This document shows positions 1 through 8,232 of a stretch of 64,000 nt of DNA, piece after piece (position 1 is the first letter of the stretch; each line of letters begins with the position of its first letter). A program made the position numbers and the translations under genes. The stretch is from Truepera sp965215315 (lineage in GTDB: Bacteria; Deinococcota; Deinococci; Deinococcales; Trueperaceae). The stretch lies in the NCBI GenBank assembly GCA_965215315.1, contig CBDCDB010000008.1:372001-436000 (forward strand), given 5' to 3'. The notes below the pieces were generated by a model. The model was not told the DNA's origin, made no database searches, and worked only from the letters and a program-made list of their open reading frames with translations.

Positions 1-61
1 CGGCTCGAGTCAGGCTCTGTTCCCAAATCGTTCGTCTGGTCACAGTTTTAAGCCTGTAATT

Positions 62-2443
62 TCAGTGCGTCCCGAACCGCCGCACCGCCAGCTCTGCCAC
101 AAAAACACCCAACCCTGCGACCGCAAACCACATCCACACCGCGCTCCGCTCCCTCGGCAAGTCGGGCGCGTAAGAAGCCGCGTCTTCGATAACCTGACCG
201 CCGGTACGCGCCGCAATCTCGCGCAGGAGCATCTGTCCGTCGGCGGTGTCGAACTCGCTGTCGGGTGCGCTCACCTGCGTGCGAGCGACGACTTCAGCGC
301 CCCTGGACACGCTCAAACTCCCGCCAGCCTGAGCGTTTGCCAACTGACCCTCATAACGTCCGGGCGCGACCTGTTCCAAATTCACGGTCTCACCGCCGTA
401 ACGGGCCGAGAGGGTTTCGCCGTTGACGAACTCGCCGCCCTCAACCGCGTCGAGCACGACGCGCAGCGCGTCGCCGTCGGGCGTCGCCGTCACCTCGTAA
501 GTTTCAGGCCGAACCTGCAACCAGCGCGTCACCGTGCCGAGAATGCCGGGGAGCGCGGCCCAACTGCCGAAGTCTCCGGCAAAGGCGTTGAGGTCGGTGG
601 TTAGGGCGGCGCTCCGGCCCAACCCCTGACGGCTGATGGCCAACACAGGTTCGTTGTCTTCGCCTTCAAAGATGAGGTCGCTCCCATTTTTTAAGGTTGT
701 GGCGATGTAGGCCCCGACTTGCGGCGGTGTGAGACCTGCCGGGGTGAGCGGACTCGCCTGGACGCGTACCGGCAGCGGGCCGTTTCGCAGGAGCGAACGC
801 GTCGCGGTGAGCGCTTCGTTCGTAAAGATGCGGGGGAGGGTGTTGGCGTCCAGAGCTTCGTAGTAACGTCCGCCGCCCGCGCGGGCAATCTGCTCGAGCC
901 TCACTGTGTCAGCTTCTGCGCCGACGGCGATGCTCGAGGTCGTAATCCCGTCGCGTTGACCCGCGCGGGCCAACGCTCCAAAATTGAACCTGTCGCCACT
1001 GCTGAAGGGGCCGCCGCCATCTGACACGCGCCCGTCAGTCAGGAGAATGATGTGTTTGATGGACGCGCGGCTCCTCCGTAAACTCCGCAACCCGGCGCGG
1101 TAGGCAGGCTCTAGGAGTGTGCCGCCCCCGGCCTGCACGTCCAGGATAGCTCCCAACATCTCACGTTTGCCCTGCTCGGTTGCAGTGCGGAGCCGAAACA
1201 CCCACTCTTCCGAATCGCTAAAGGTCAAAAACCCGAGTTGGTCGCGCTCGTACGCTAGGTCGACGACTTCGATAGCGCCTTCTTTGGCGAGCTCGAGCTT
1301 CGTCGGGGTGCCCGTTGACATCGACTGTGACTTGTCCATGATAATCACCAGCGCGACGAGCGGTAGTTCGACGTTGCTCCGAACGTCCGTAGAGACCGGC
1401 AGCACCGTTTCGACGGGCGTGCGGTACCAGCTGCCGAGTCCGAAACTCTCGGGGCCGCCCGCCATCATCAGGCCGCCGCCCTCCTCGACGTAGCTTCTGA
1501 GCAGCTCGAGTTGTCCTGTCGAAAAAGCCCCCGCTCCTTCACGCAGCACGATGGCGCTGTACGCGAGCGGGGCGCGGACGCGTTCCGGGCCGCCCCGAAC
1601 GACGTTAAAGCCTTGCGCTACTAACAGGCGAGCGAGCGCCGGGTCGCCCAATACAAGCACGGGTTCGGTCTGCGTCACGTCGATTTCGGCGCGGGCCGTG
1701 TCGTCTTGCAGGGGTTGACTGAAGGGCAGCTCGAGCGACGCCTCGACGTCCAACACGCCGCCGCCCGTTTGAGCTGCCGACACCGTAAAACGCACCGGGG
1801 TCTGGCCCGCTGTAACGGGCAGCGTAATGGGAGCCAGCTCCCTACCGCCGACGCGGGGGCGCAGCGTCAGGGTAGTGTCGCGGTCGCTCTCGACGACGGC
1901 TGTCACCTCGGCCCTAGCCCCCGGCGCAAGCCGCGCCGGAGCCAAGAGTTCACGCAGCCGCACGTTACCCAAGCTGGGCGCGTAAAGCACGTCAACCGGT
2001 ACCTCGGGCAGTGAGGCGAGCGCGTCACCTTGCGATTCGGCCCCGTCGCTGACTAAAAGCAGCCTGCCTGCGCCTGAAGCCGCCGCGACCTGAAGCGCCC
2101 GCCCGATGTCGGTATGTTCCGGCTCGAGCTGTGTATTTTCAGGGGCGTTGTCAGTCTGAGGGCTGGTTTGTCCACTGAGCGCGGCGGTCTCCCCGGCAAA
2201 CGTGACAGTTGTTTCACCTCCCAAGGGTGCCGCAGCCTCTTTCGCGGCGTCCCCGACACTTTCCGAAACGTCGATGAGCACGCCCAACGCTGCGTTTTTA
2301 GCGGGTAGTGAAGGTTGCGCGAGCGCCACGAGCAGCAGCGCGAGCGCTGTAAGCCGCAAAAGCCACACGCCGAGCCGGTCTCTGCCGGGCAAAAAGGGCA
2401 GCAGCAACAGGCCTAACAGCACCCACGGCGTAGCAAAGTTCAT
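62..2443 (-). CDS. VWA-domain membrane protein with amidotransferase-like domain
   Basis: 793 residues. Two hydrophobic stretches near the N-terminus (about 6-46) and one near the C-terminus (about 772-788) place the bulk outside the membrane. A degenerate VWA-like segment follows the N-terminal anchor (DVSES near 58), then a glutamine amidotransferase-like Rossmann segment (about 262-350), then a complete VWA domain with the MIDAS motif DKSQS near residue 372 and a later LLTDG strand. This layout is typical of large bacterial VWA proteins next to BatA/DUF58 systems, whose function is poorly known. The -10-like TAGTAT lies 8 bases before the ATG, so the mRNA may be leaderless. Family confident, role unknown. 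Confidence 0.85.
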   Translation of the reverse strand: MNFATPWVLLGLLLLPFLPGRDRLGVWLLRLTALALLLVALAQPSLPAKNAALGVLIDVSESVGDAAKEAAAPLGGETTVTFAGETAALSGQTSPQTDNAPENTQLEPEHTDIGRALQVAAASGAGRLLLVSDGAESQGDALASLPEVPVDVLYAPSLGNVRLRELLAPARLAPGARAEVTAVVESDRDTTLTLRPRVGGRELAPITLPVTAGQTPVRFTVSAAQTGGGVLDVEASLELPFSQPLQDDTARAEIDVTQTEPVLVLGDPALARLLVAQGFNVVRGGPERVRAPLAYSAIVLREGAGAFSTGQLELLRSYVEEGGGLMMAGGPESFGLGSWYRTPVETVLPVSTDVRSNVELPLVALVIIMDKSQSMSTGTPTKLELAKEGAIEVVDLAYERDQLGFLTFSDSEEWVFRLRTATEQGKREMLGAILDVQAGGGTLLEPAYRAGLRSLRRSRASIKHIILLTDGRVSDGGGPFSSGDRFNFGALARAGQRDGITTSSIAVGAEADTVRLEQIARAGGGRYYEALDANTLPRIFTNEALTATRSLLRNGPLPVRVQASPLTPAGLTPPQVGAYIATTLKNGSDLIFEGEDNEPVLAISRQGLGRSAALTTDLNAFAGDFGSWAALPGILGTVTRWLQVRPETYEVTATPDGDALRVVLDAVEGGEFVNGETLSARYGGETVNLEQVAPGRYEGQLANAQAGGSLSVSRGAEVVARTQVSAPDSEFDTADGQMLLREIAARTGGQVIEDAASYAPDLPRERSAVWMWFAVAGLGVFVAELAVRRFGTH

Positions 2444-2507
2444 TCCTTATCATACTAGAGGTTTATGTAGGAGGTTTGTCGTCAGGTTCGCGGAATACGC
2501 TCGAGTC

Positions 2508-2939
2508 CTCTATGATTTTGACTATGCCCTGATCACATCCGACACCGCCGGTAACGAACTCTGCCGTCGAAACTTCGGTTCTCCATATGCTGATTATGTC
2601 GAGGACGTCGCAGTAGATGCGAGCGGTAACATCTACGTTTCAGGATCTACCGTCGGCTCGTTCGGTGGTAATAGCAGCGTAGATTATGGCGACGCCTTCA
2701 TTCGCAAATATAAACCCGATGGGACGACCGTCTGGGCAAGATTCTTGCCCGATGATGGACTATCTGGCAAGGTTGTTGCGGTCAGTGGCAACAACATCTA
2801 TCTGGTCACGGTTTTGAGGGTAATCGCTGAAGGCAGTGAAATCAAGCTCACCCGCTTCAACCCCGCAGGCTCGAGAACCCTCGAGCGCACCTATGACATT
2901 GGGCTTCAGGATAGCTATAGCAGGTATTATCTGGTTTGA
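2508..2939 (+). pseudogene. SBBP-type beta-propeller repeat protein, fragment
   Basis: An open frame without a credible start codon encodes at least two units of the SBBP/beta-propeller pattern: DVAVDASGNIYVSGST followed by GDAFIRKYKPDGTTVWARF. Such proteins are normally several hundred residues long and secreted. The 5' side runs straight into the promoter region of the VWA gene, and the stop codon falls inside dispersed repeat A, so both ends are missing. It looks like a gene cut by rearrangement or repeat insertion. Confidence 0.6.
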
Positions 2940-3028
2940 GCCAGTCTATGCGAATAAAGCGTAGTCTAGCACGCACCCCTAAGAGATGATAGCTGCGAGA
3001 AGCTAGCTCAGTAGCGATGAAAAACGCT
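2916..3028 (+). repeat. Dispersed repeat A, copy 1
   Basis: About 113 bases, strongly similar to 62854-62965 (same strand) and to 29070-29186 (opposite strand). Shared blocks are TATAGCRGGTATYA, CTGGTTTGAGCC, ACGCACCCCTAAGAGATGAT and CTCAGTAGC. The IS630-type element has inserted at the right-hand edge of this copy. Confidence 0.8.
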
Positions 3029-3039
3029 ATACTACACTG

Positions 3040-3708
3040 TCAGCGAGGTACTGACACCTTCACCTCTGTATAGGCACGTTTGAAGGTGTGTCTAGCCGCT
3101 TCTTTGGAGAATTGCCAGTTGAGCTTAACTTGGGCTTGATTGCGCTCTGTTTGCCAAGCGTTAAGTTCAGTTTCAAGGCGGTCACGTTGAGCAATGCGCC
3201 GGTCTAGGCACTGTTTGCTTAAAGCGGAGAATTCAAGTTCAGCCATGTTAAGCCAAGAAGCGTGCTTAGGGGTATGAATCATCTCAAACTGCTGGGCAAG
3301 TTCGAAGGCAGCTTGCGGTGCTAGAGCAGCATAAAACGAGCCTGGGTTATGGGTGTTGAGATTATCCTGCACCAGCCTGATTTTCTGCGCTTGAGGGAAC
3401 TGTTGCGTTAAGTACTGCATAAAGTCGGTGTATTCCTGCCGTCGGCGGTGGTCATAGAGCCTAGTCCAACGCCTGCCGGTAAGCGGCTCGACCGCTAAGA
3501 GCACTGAACAACTTGCCGTGACTTTATAATGGTAGTCCTCGCGTTTGACCTGGCCTGCTTTCATCGCTACAGGTTGTAAGGTCTGTTCAATCAGATAACA
3601 AGGTCGTTCATCAAAACAAAGTACCGGATAGTCGGGGTCATAAGGCTGAGCGTAAGTATCAAGCACCCGCTCCATTTGCCAAATGAACGCAGAGGTGAGC
3701 TTGCCCAA
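3040..3708 (-). CDS. IS630 transposase, catalytic part (frame B)
   Basis: 222 residues from the first ATG, but the frame is open upstream to the overlap with frame A. It carries the DDE domain: first Asp in CFDERP, second in VQDNLNTHN and the Glu in SWLNMAELEF. It is probably made as a fusion with frame A (3723-4169) by -1 slippage on the A7 run at 3743-3749. The joined product would be about 376 residues, a normal length for the family. Confidence 0.85.
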   Translation of the reverse strand: MGKLTSAFIWQMERVLDTYAQPYDPDYPVLCFDERPCYLIEQTLQPVAMKAGQVKREDYHYKVTASCSVLLAVEPLTGRRWTRLYDHRRRQEYTDFMQYLTQQFPQAQKIRLVQDNLNTHNPGSFYAALAPQAAFELAQQFEMIHTPKHASWLNMAELEFSALSKQCLDRRIAQRDRLETELNAWQTERNQAQVKLNWQFSKEAARHTFKRAYTEVKVSVPR

Positions 3709-3722
3709 ACACCAACACCGCT

Positions 3723-4169
3723 TTAGGTGGGGTTTGAGCTCGTTTTTTTCAGTATCTCGCTGACCCCCTCATGCGAAACAGTCTCAACCAAGCCCAGCTC
3801 GACAGCTTTATCCGCTAACAGTCTCAGTGTCCATCTGCTTCTGCCTTCAGGAGCCTCACTACATGCTAAAGCGGTAATCTTCGCTCGCTGTTCACCACTA
3901 AAGCGACTTGGGCGTCCTGGTTTGGGCTTGTCCGCTACTACCTCTTGGACGTTACTCTGGCTTTCGCAAAAACGTTTGCGGATCCTCTTGAGCGTTGCCA
4001 AACTGATATCTGCTTGCTTGAGAATCTCGGCGTCACTTACCCCGGCATCCGCCAGTAACAGTGCCCTAGCCCGTTTGTACACCCTCACCCGGCACGCTCC
4101 CGCTTTTGTTAGCCGTTCGAGCTCTTGCCTTTGTATTTTACTCAGCTTGATTCCATAGCGCTTTTTCAT
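3723..4169 (-). CDS. IS630 transposase, DNA-binding part (frame A)
   Basis: 148 residues with the N-terminal helix-turn-helix pair of IS630 transposases, including LTKAGACRVRVYKRARALLLAD and the linker GRPSRFSGEQ. These bind the terminal inverted repeats. The frame ends just after CTG AAA AAA ACG, an A AAA AAA slippery heptamer. A -1 shift there continues as KKNELKPHLKR into frame B. A split by a sequencing or mutational error is the alternative, but a slippery heptamer at exactly this place favours programmed frameshifting. Confidence 0.82.
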   Translation of the reverse strand: MKKRYGIKLSKIQRQELERLTKAGACRVRVYKRARALLLADAGVSDAEILKQADISLATLKRIRKRFCESQSNVQEVVADKPKPGRPSRFSGEQRAKITALACSEAPEGRSRWTLRLLADKAVELGLVETVSHEGVSEILKKTSSNPT

Positions 4170-4254
4170 TCGCTTACTTTAGACACTGTGTTGCTATGGG
4201 TCAACTCTTCGCTGACAATGTAGTAGTGCCGTGCCTGAACAATTTCCTGAATAC

Positions 4255-4450
4255 TTGACCTGAGTTCGAGGTTTCTCCGGGGATGGTTTTTCCGTTTCTG
4301 CCAGGTTTGCTCTCATAAGCGTAAGGCGTGCCCAAGGCTAAAACGCTCGCTTAGTCTTAAACAGCGAAAGCGCAATCCTCGAGACGGTCGGCAGTCACCG
4401 AAAGTACAGGATTTGCGTGCCCAACGTAAAAACAACTCCGAACTCAAGTT
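4255..4450 (-). repeat. MITE-like repeat B, copy 1
   Basis: About 196 bases, closely similar to the reverse complement of 63239-63436. The ends form imperfect terminal inverted repeats (AACTTGAGTTCGG against AACCTGAGTTCGA, reading inward). No coding capacity is evident. The copy fills most of the otherwise gene-free stretch 4226-4534. Confidence 0.75.
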
Positions 4451-4534
4451 ACTTTCGTTCTGCTAGGCTCAAACTCGATGCAAAAGCAGTATGGGTCGCC
4501 ATGTTGCGTCGCTAAATCTTCTTTTTCCAAACCT

Positions 4535-4936
4535 CTAAAAACTCAACCGTACGCCCAGTAGAAGCGCGAGAAGCCAGTCATAACCGACGCAAAACGGAAT
4601 GTACCACTGCGGGGCTCTGGTTTTGAGGAAGCCCACACCGTTATGGTGCAAAATATCCCAAACGCTGTGCAAGCCGAGCCCGGCAACAATCAGCCAGGGC
4701 GACAGCCAGAGCCCTAAAAGGGCGAGAAGGGTAAACCCCGCAGCGGCGGCAAGCTCAGGCCATACCCCAGCTGTAAAGTCACCCTGCAAAGCAAACCCAA
4801 CGTAAACGGCGGCGATGAGGGTGAGCAGTACCGCGTGAAATTCCAACCGTTGCACTTCTCCCAAGGTGAGTGAGGCGAGCATCGTAGCGAGCGCCAAGCC
4901 CAGACCGGCCCCAAATTTTGCGCCCGAGCCCCTCAC
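4535..4936 (-). CDS. Small integral membrane protein, DUF6010-like
   Basis: 133 residues with four predicted membrane segments and the conserved-looking block HSVWDILHHNGVGF...WYIPFCVGYDW, which resembles DUF6010 proteins (recalled by pattern, not checked). The start codon overlaps the copA stop (ATGA), so the two are translationally coupled and the protein probably works with or alongside the copper exporter. No metal motif beyond the His pair is evident. Confidence 0.65.
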   Translation of the reverse strand: MRGSGAKFGAGLGLALATMLASLTLGEVQRLEFHAVLLTLIAAVYVGFALQGDFTAGVWPELAAAAGFTLLALLGLWLSPWLIVAGLGLHSVWDILHHNGVGFLKTRAPQWYIPFCVGYDWLLALLLGVRLSF

Positions 4937-7461
4937 GCAGTCGCCCAGTTTGCTCCTTCGGTGTCTGTGACCCTTGCCGCTGGTAGCGGCGGCGTAAAGC
5001 TCCGTAAGCGCAAGGCGTTGGTGACGACGAAAACGCTCGAGACTGCCATCGCAGCGGCGGCGAAGATGGGGGAGAGCAGCACGCCGAACGCCGGAAACAG
5101 CACCCCGGCAGCCACCGGAATCAAGATAAGGTTGTAAAAAAACGCCCAGAAGAGGTTTTGTTTGATGTTGGTGATGGTGCTTTTAGACAGCGCCAGCGCG
5201 TTCGGAATCCCGCGTAAGTCACCCGCCATCAGCACCACGTCGGCGGCTTCGATCGCAATATCGGTGCCCGTCCCGATGGCGAGGCCAACCTCAGCCTGAG
5301 CCAACGCGGGCGCGTCGTTGATACCGTCGCCGACGAACGCGACCTTGCGGCCTTCGCTCTGAAGCCGTTTTACGGCGTCTACTTTACCGTCCGGTAGCAC
5401 TTCGGCCAGCACCTCGTCGATGCCGAGCTGTTTAGCGGTAGCTTCGGCGGTGCGCCTATTGTCGCCGGAGATCATCGCTACGCGCAGGCCGAGTTTATGG
5501 AGCGCCCGGACTGCTTGGGCGCTCGAGTCCTTAACCGGGTCGGCAACCGCGATGACTGCTGCAAGCTTGCCGTCTGTAGCAGCGTAGAGCGGAGACTTGC
5601 CCTCGTCTGCCAAACGTCCGGCTTCACTTGCAAAGGGCGTAACGTCCAGCCCCAACCGGGTCATGTAGCGGTCAGCACCGACCTGCACAAGTTTCCCGTC
5701 TACTCGGGCCTCTACCCCAAAACCGGGAAACGCGTTAAACATCTCAGGCGTGGGCAGGGTGAGCCCGTCGGTTTTTGCCGCCCCTACGATAGCGTCGGCG
5801 ATGGGGTGTTCCGAGTTTTGCTCGGCAGCCGCGACCAACGCTAAAACCTCATGCTCATCAAACCCGGGTTGCACCGTAAAGTCGGTCAGTTCGGGTCGGC
5901 CCCGGGTTAGGGTGCCGGTTTTATCGAGCGCAATCACGTGTGTTTCTTGGAGGCTTTGCAGCGCCCCGCCGTTACGAAACAAGATGCCTAACTCGGCCCC
6001 CTTGCCGGTGCCGACCATGATCGAAGTCGGCGTCGCTAAACCCATCGCGCACGGGCAGGCGATAATCAGCACGGCAACCGCGTTGACGAGTGCGAACGTC
6101 AGCGTGGGGGACGGGCCGAACACCAACCAAACGCCGAAGGTGAGGAGCGCAATGCCAATAACGACCGGGATGAACACACCGACCACGCGGTCGGCGAGCG
6201 CTTGAATCGGGACTTTCGAGCCCTGCGCGTCTTCAACCAGCTTGATAATCTGCGCGAGCACCGTATCGGCCCCGACTTCCGTCGCCGTAAACCGGAATGC
6301 GCCGGTCTTGTTGAGGGTGCCGCCGACGACCTCATCGCCTTGACCCTTCTGTACCGGAAGCGGTTCACCCGTAATCATCGACGCGTCAACAAACGACGAA
6401 CCAGAGACAATCTGCCCGTCTACCGGAATTTTCTCGCCGGGGCGTACCAGCACGATATCACCGGGGACGACCTCGCTGAGGGGCAGCTCGAGCGCCGCCC
6501 CACCTCGTTCGATCCGGGCGGTTTTAGGCTGTAAGCCGATGAGTTTTTTGATAGCTTCACCCGTCCGGCCTTTGGCGCGAGCCTCGAGATACTTGCCCAG
6601 CAAAATCAGCGTAACAATCGCCGCCGACGCTTCGTAGTAAACGTGAACGGTTCCGACGGGCAGCAGTTGCGGCAAAAACGTCGCCACGACCGAATAGCCG
6701 TAAGCTGCCGACGTGCCGAGCATCACCAGCGAGTTCATATCCGGCGACCCGTGCCGTAGCGCGGGCCAGCCTGAGCGGTAGAAACGTCTGCCGGGGCCGA
6801 ACTGCACCACACTCGCCAGCGCGAACGAGAGGTAAAAGAGCGTTGGTGCGGCGATAAAGCTCGCAAGTGTGCTTTCCAGACCGGGAATGAGCATCGGCAG
6901 CATGACCAGCAAGATTAAAGGTACTGTAAAAACGGCTGCAACGATCAGACTCGTTTTGAGTTTGTGTAGCTCGCCCTCCCTTGCTTCACGTTCAGTGTCG
7001 GCGCGGTCTTTGCCGGGAGCGTCCTCGCGGACTCTGTACCCGGCGCTCCGAACCGCCGCTTTAAGCTGACCCAGACTTGCGCCGTCCGGTACGTAGCTGA
7101 CGGTCGCCCGTTCCGTTGTGAGGTTTACAGAAACCCCCAGCACGCCCTCCGTCTTCCCTAAGGCCCGTTCGACGCGGCCCACACAACTCGCGCACGTCAT
7201 GCCTTCGACGCTCAAGCTCGTCTGTGCTGTAACCGGTGTATAGCCGCGTTCTTTAACGGCCCCGAGTAGCGCCGGAATCCCAACCTTTTCCGGGTCATAG
7301 CTGACGGTCGCTTTTTCGGTCGCCAGATTGACCGACGCATCTGCAACCCCGTCAACCCCTCTAAGGGCACGTGCCACACGCGTCACGCAACTCGCGCAGG
7401 TCATCCCCTGAACACCGAGGCTAAGCTGACGGGTTTTCTCTGGTACGGGTAAGTCTGTCAT
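4933..7461 (-). CDS. copA: Copper-exporting P1B-type ATPase
   Basis: 842 residues, full length for CopA. Two N-terminal heavy-metal-associated domains each carry GMTCASC (about residues 20 and 90). Eight membrane segments surround the transport motif CPC near residue 469. The phosphorylation site DKTGTLT is near 512 and the hinge GDGINDAP near 712. It pumps Cu(I) out of the cytoplasm using ATP. The gene is divergent from csoR, with a CsoR-type operator inside its promoter, and is coupled to the downstream small membrane protein. Confidence 0.96.
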   Translation of the reverse strand: MTDLPVPEKTRQLSLGVQGMTCASCVTRVARALRGVDGVADASVNLATEKATVSYDPEKVGIPALLGAVKERGYTPVTAQTSLSVEGMTCASCVGRVERALGKTEGVLGVSVNLTTERATVSYVPDGASLGQLKAAVRSAGYRVREDAPGKDRADTEREAREGELHKLKTSLIVAAVFTVPLILLVMLPMLIPGLESTLASFIAAPTLFYLSFALASVVQFGPGRRFYRSGWPALRHGSPDMNSLVMLGTSAAYGYSVVATFLPQLLPVGTVHVYYEASAAIVTLILLGKYLEARAKGRTGEAIKKLIGLQPKTARIERGGAALELPLSEVVPGDIVLVRPGEKIPVDGQIVSGSSFVDASMITGEPLPVQKGQGDEVVGGTLNKTGAFRFTATEVGADTVLAQIIKLVEDAQGSKVPIQALADRVVGVFIPVVIGIALLTFGVWLVFGPSPTLTFALVNAVAVLIIACPCAMGLATPTSIMVGTGKGAELGILFRNGGALQSLQETHVIALDKTGTLTRGRPELTDFTVQPGFDEHEVLALVAAAEQNSEHPIADAIVGAAKTDGLTLPTPEMFNAFPGFGVEARVDGKLVQVGADRYMTRLGLDVTPFASEAGRLADEGKSPLYAATDGKLAAVIAVADPVKDSSAQAVRALHKLGLRVAMISGDNRRTAEATAKQLGIDEVLAEVLPDGKVDAVKRLQSEGRKVAFVGDGINDAPALAQAEVGLAIGTGTDIAIEAADVVLMAGDLRGIPNALALSKSTITNIKQNLFWAFFYNLILIPVAAGVLFPAFGVLLSPIFAAAAMAVSSVFVVTNALRLRSFTPPLPAARVTDTEGANWATA

Positions 7462-7516
7462 AACGCTCCAAACGCTTGCTCAGCGCTGTAACGCTGCCGA
7501 GCTGCTGTTAATTTCC

Positions 7517-7545
7517 ATTCTAGCACCCCACCCCAGGTGGGTCAA
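7517..7545 (-). promoter_or_regulatory. copA promoter with CsoR-type operator
   Basis: On the minus strand a -35 TTGACC (7540-7545) and a -10 TAGAAT (7517-7522) are separated by exactly 17 bases. The spacer is the GC-rich imperfect palindrome ACCCACCTGGGGTGGGGT (7525-7542), which resembles CsoR operators. Apo-CsoR bound here would block RNA polymerase, and Cu(I) would release it. Confidence 0.75.
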
Positions 7546-7563
7546 GCAAAAGTTTTGCAAAAC

Positions 7564-7622
7564 TTGAAGCTGTCCAGGTTTGTGTTTATACTTGTCTTGC
7601 ATACTCCCAAGCCGGGTGGGGT
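7564..7622 (+). promoter_or_regulatory. csoR promoter and second operator
   Basis: TTGAAG (7564-7569), a 17-base spacer and TATACT (7587-7592) form a good promoter reading toward csoR. Just downstream, 7601-7622 contains ACTCCC and GGGTGGGGT, similar to the operator in the copA promoter. This suggests negative autoregulation. Confidence 0.65.
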
Positions 7623-7696
7623 CTAAAAATGCCGGTCGTTTTGTCAGTTTGGATTGCCGAGTATTAGCTAGCGGTATAACTTTTTGGAGGAGACGC

Positions 7697-8011
7697 GTGC
7701 CTGACACGGGTGCAAAAACAGAAGCCGCTGCTGAATGCCTTCATTTGGACGCTGAAACACGTAAAGATGCTGTTTTGCGTCTTAAAAACGCTAAAGGGCA
7801 CCTCGAGGGCGTCTTGCGAATGCTCGAGGACCCAAACGTCTACTGCGTCGATGTAATGAAGCAGCTGAGCGCCGTACAGGGTGCGCTGAGTAAGGTCAAC
7901 GACAAGGTGCTGCGCTCGCACATTAGAGACCACGTTTCGACGGCTGCCCTGCGCGGCGACGCTGAACACATTGTCGAAGAACTTATGGAAGCGCTCAAAT
8001 ACAGGAGTTGA
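7697..8011 (+). CDS. csoR: Copper-sensing repressor CsoR (Cys-His-His type)
   Basis: 104 residues from GTG 7697, which follows the ribosome site GGAGG at a good distance; longer in-frame starts would add an unrelated extension. It is an all-helical DUF156/CsoR repressor. Likely copper ligands are Cys50, His75 and His79. The spacing matches the classical Cys-His-Cys set, but the last ligand is His, as described for Thermus thermophilus CsoR. It lies divergent to copA and should repress both promoters without copper. Confidence 0.93.
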   Translation: MPDTGAKTEAAAECLHLDAETRKDAVLRLKNAKGHLEGVLRMLEDPNVYCVDVMKQLSAVQGALSKVNDKVLRSHIRDHVSTAALRGDAEHIVEELMEALKYRS

Positions 8012-8108
8012 GGCCGATTTACGTTTGAACTAGCGTGGAGGCTCGCAAAAGCATTAACGTCTCTGACGGTCATTATTCTGACGGCGAGCGTTACCTTATA
8101 CTCACCTA

Positions 8109-8221
8109 ATGAGAACCGTGTCCGACCTAGACAGCACGCTCGAGCTTGCTCCTACCGGGCTTGCGGCCTCGCTGCCGCTTCGCGGGTTGAGCCGACTGTT
8201 AAGCTCACAGCCAGCTAGATG
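8109..8221 (+). CDS. Possible leaderless small ORF, 37 residues
   Basis: ATG 8109 to TGA 8221 encodes a 37-residue Leu-rich peptide starting MRTVSDLDSTLEL. A TATACT box ends 6 bases before the ATG, which fits a leaderless start, and codon third positions look GC-rich. No family is recognised. It lies between csoR and the antiporter and could be a leader peptide, a gene remnant or chance. Confidence 0.3.
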
Positions 8222-8232
8222 AACGCCCCCTT

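Larger units (their letters stand above)
3030..4225 (-). mobile_element. IS630-family insertion sequence
   Basis: About 1.2 kb bounded by imperfect terminal inverted repeats: the left end reads TACTACACTGTCAGCGA, and the right end, reversed, reads TACTACATTGTCAGCGA. A TA dinucleotide is at each outer edge, as expected for IS630/mariner target choice. Inside are two overlapping transposase frames on the minus strand. The hexamer CTCGAG, found about every 440 bases elsewhere, is absent here, consistent with recent arrival. The element sits at the edge of repeat A. Confidence 0.85.

Noticed and set aside
2202..2507. Start of the 245-residue plus-strand frame over the VWA gene
   Set aside because: This part is antisense to the VWA gene; only the portion from about 2508 has coding character.
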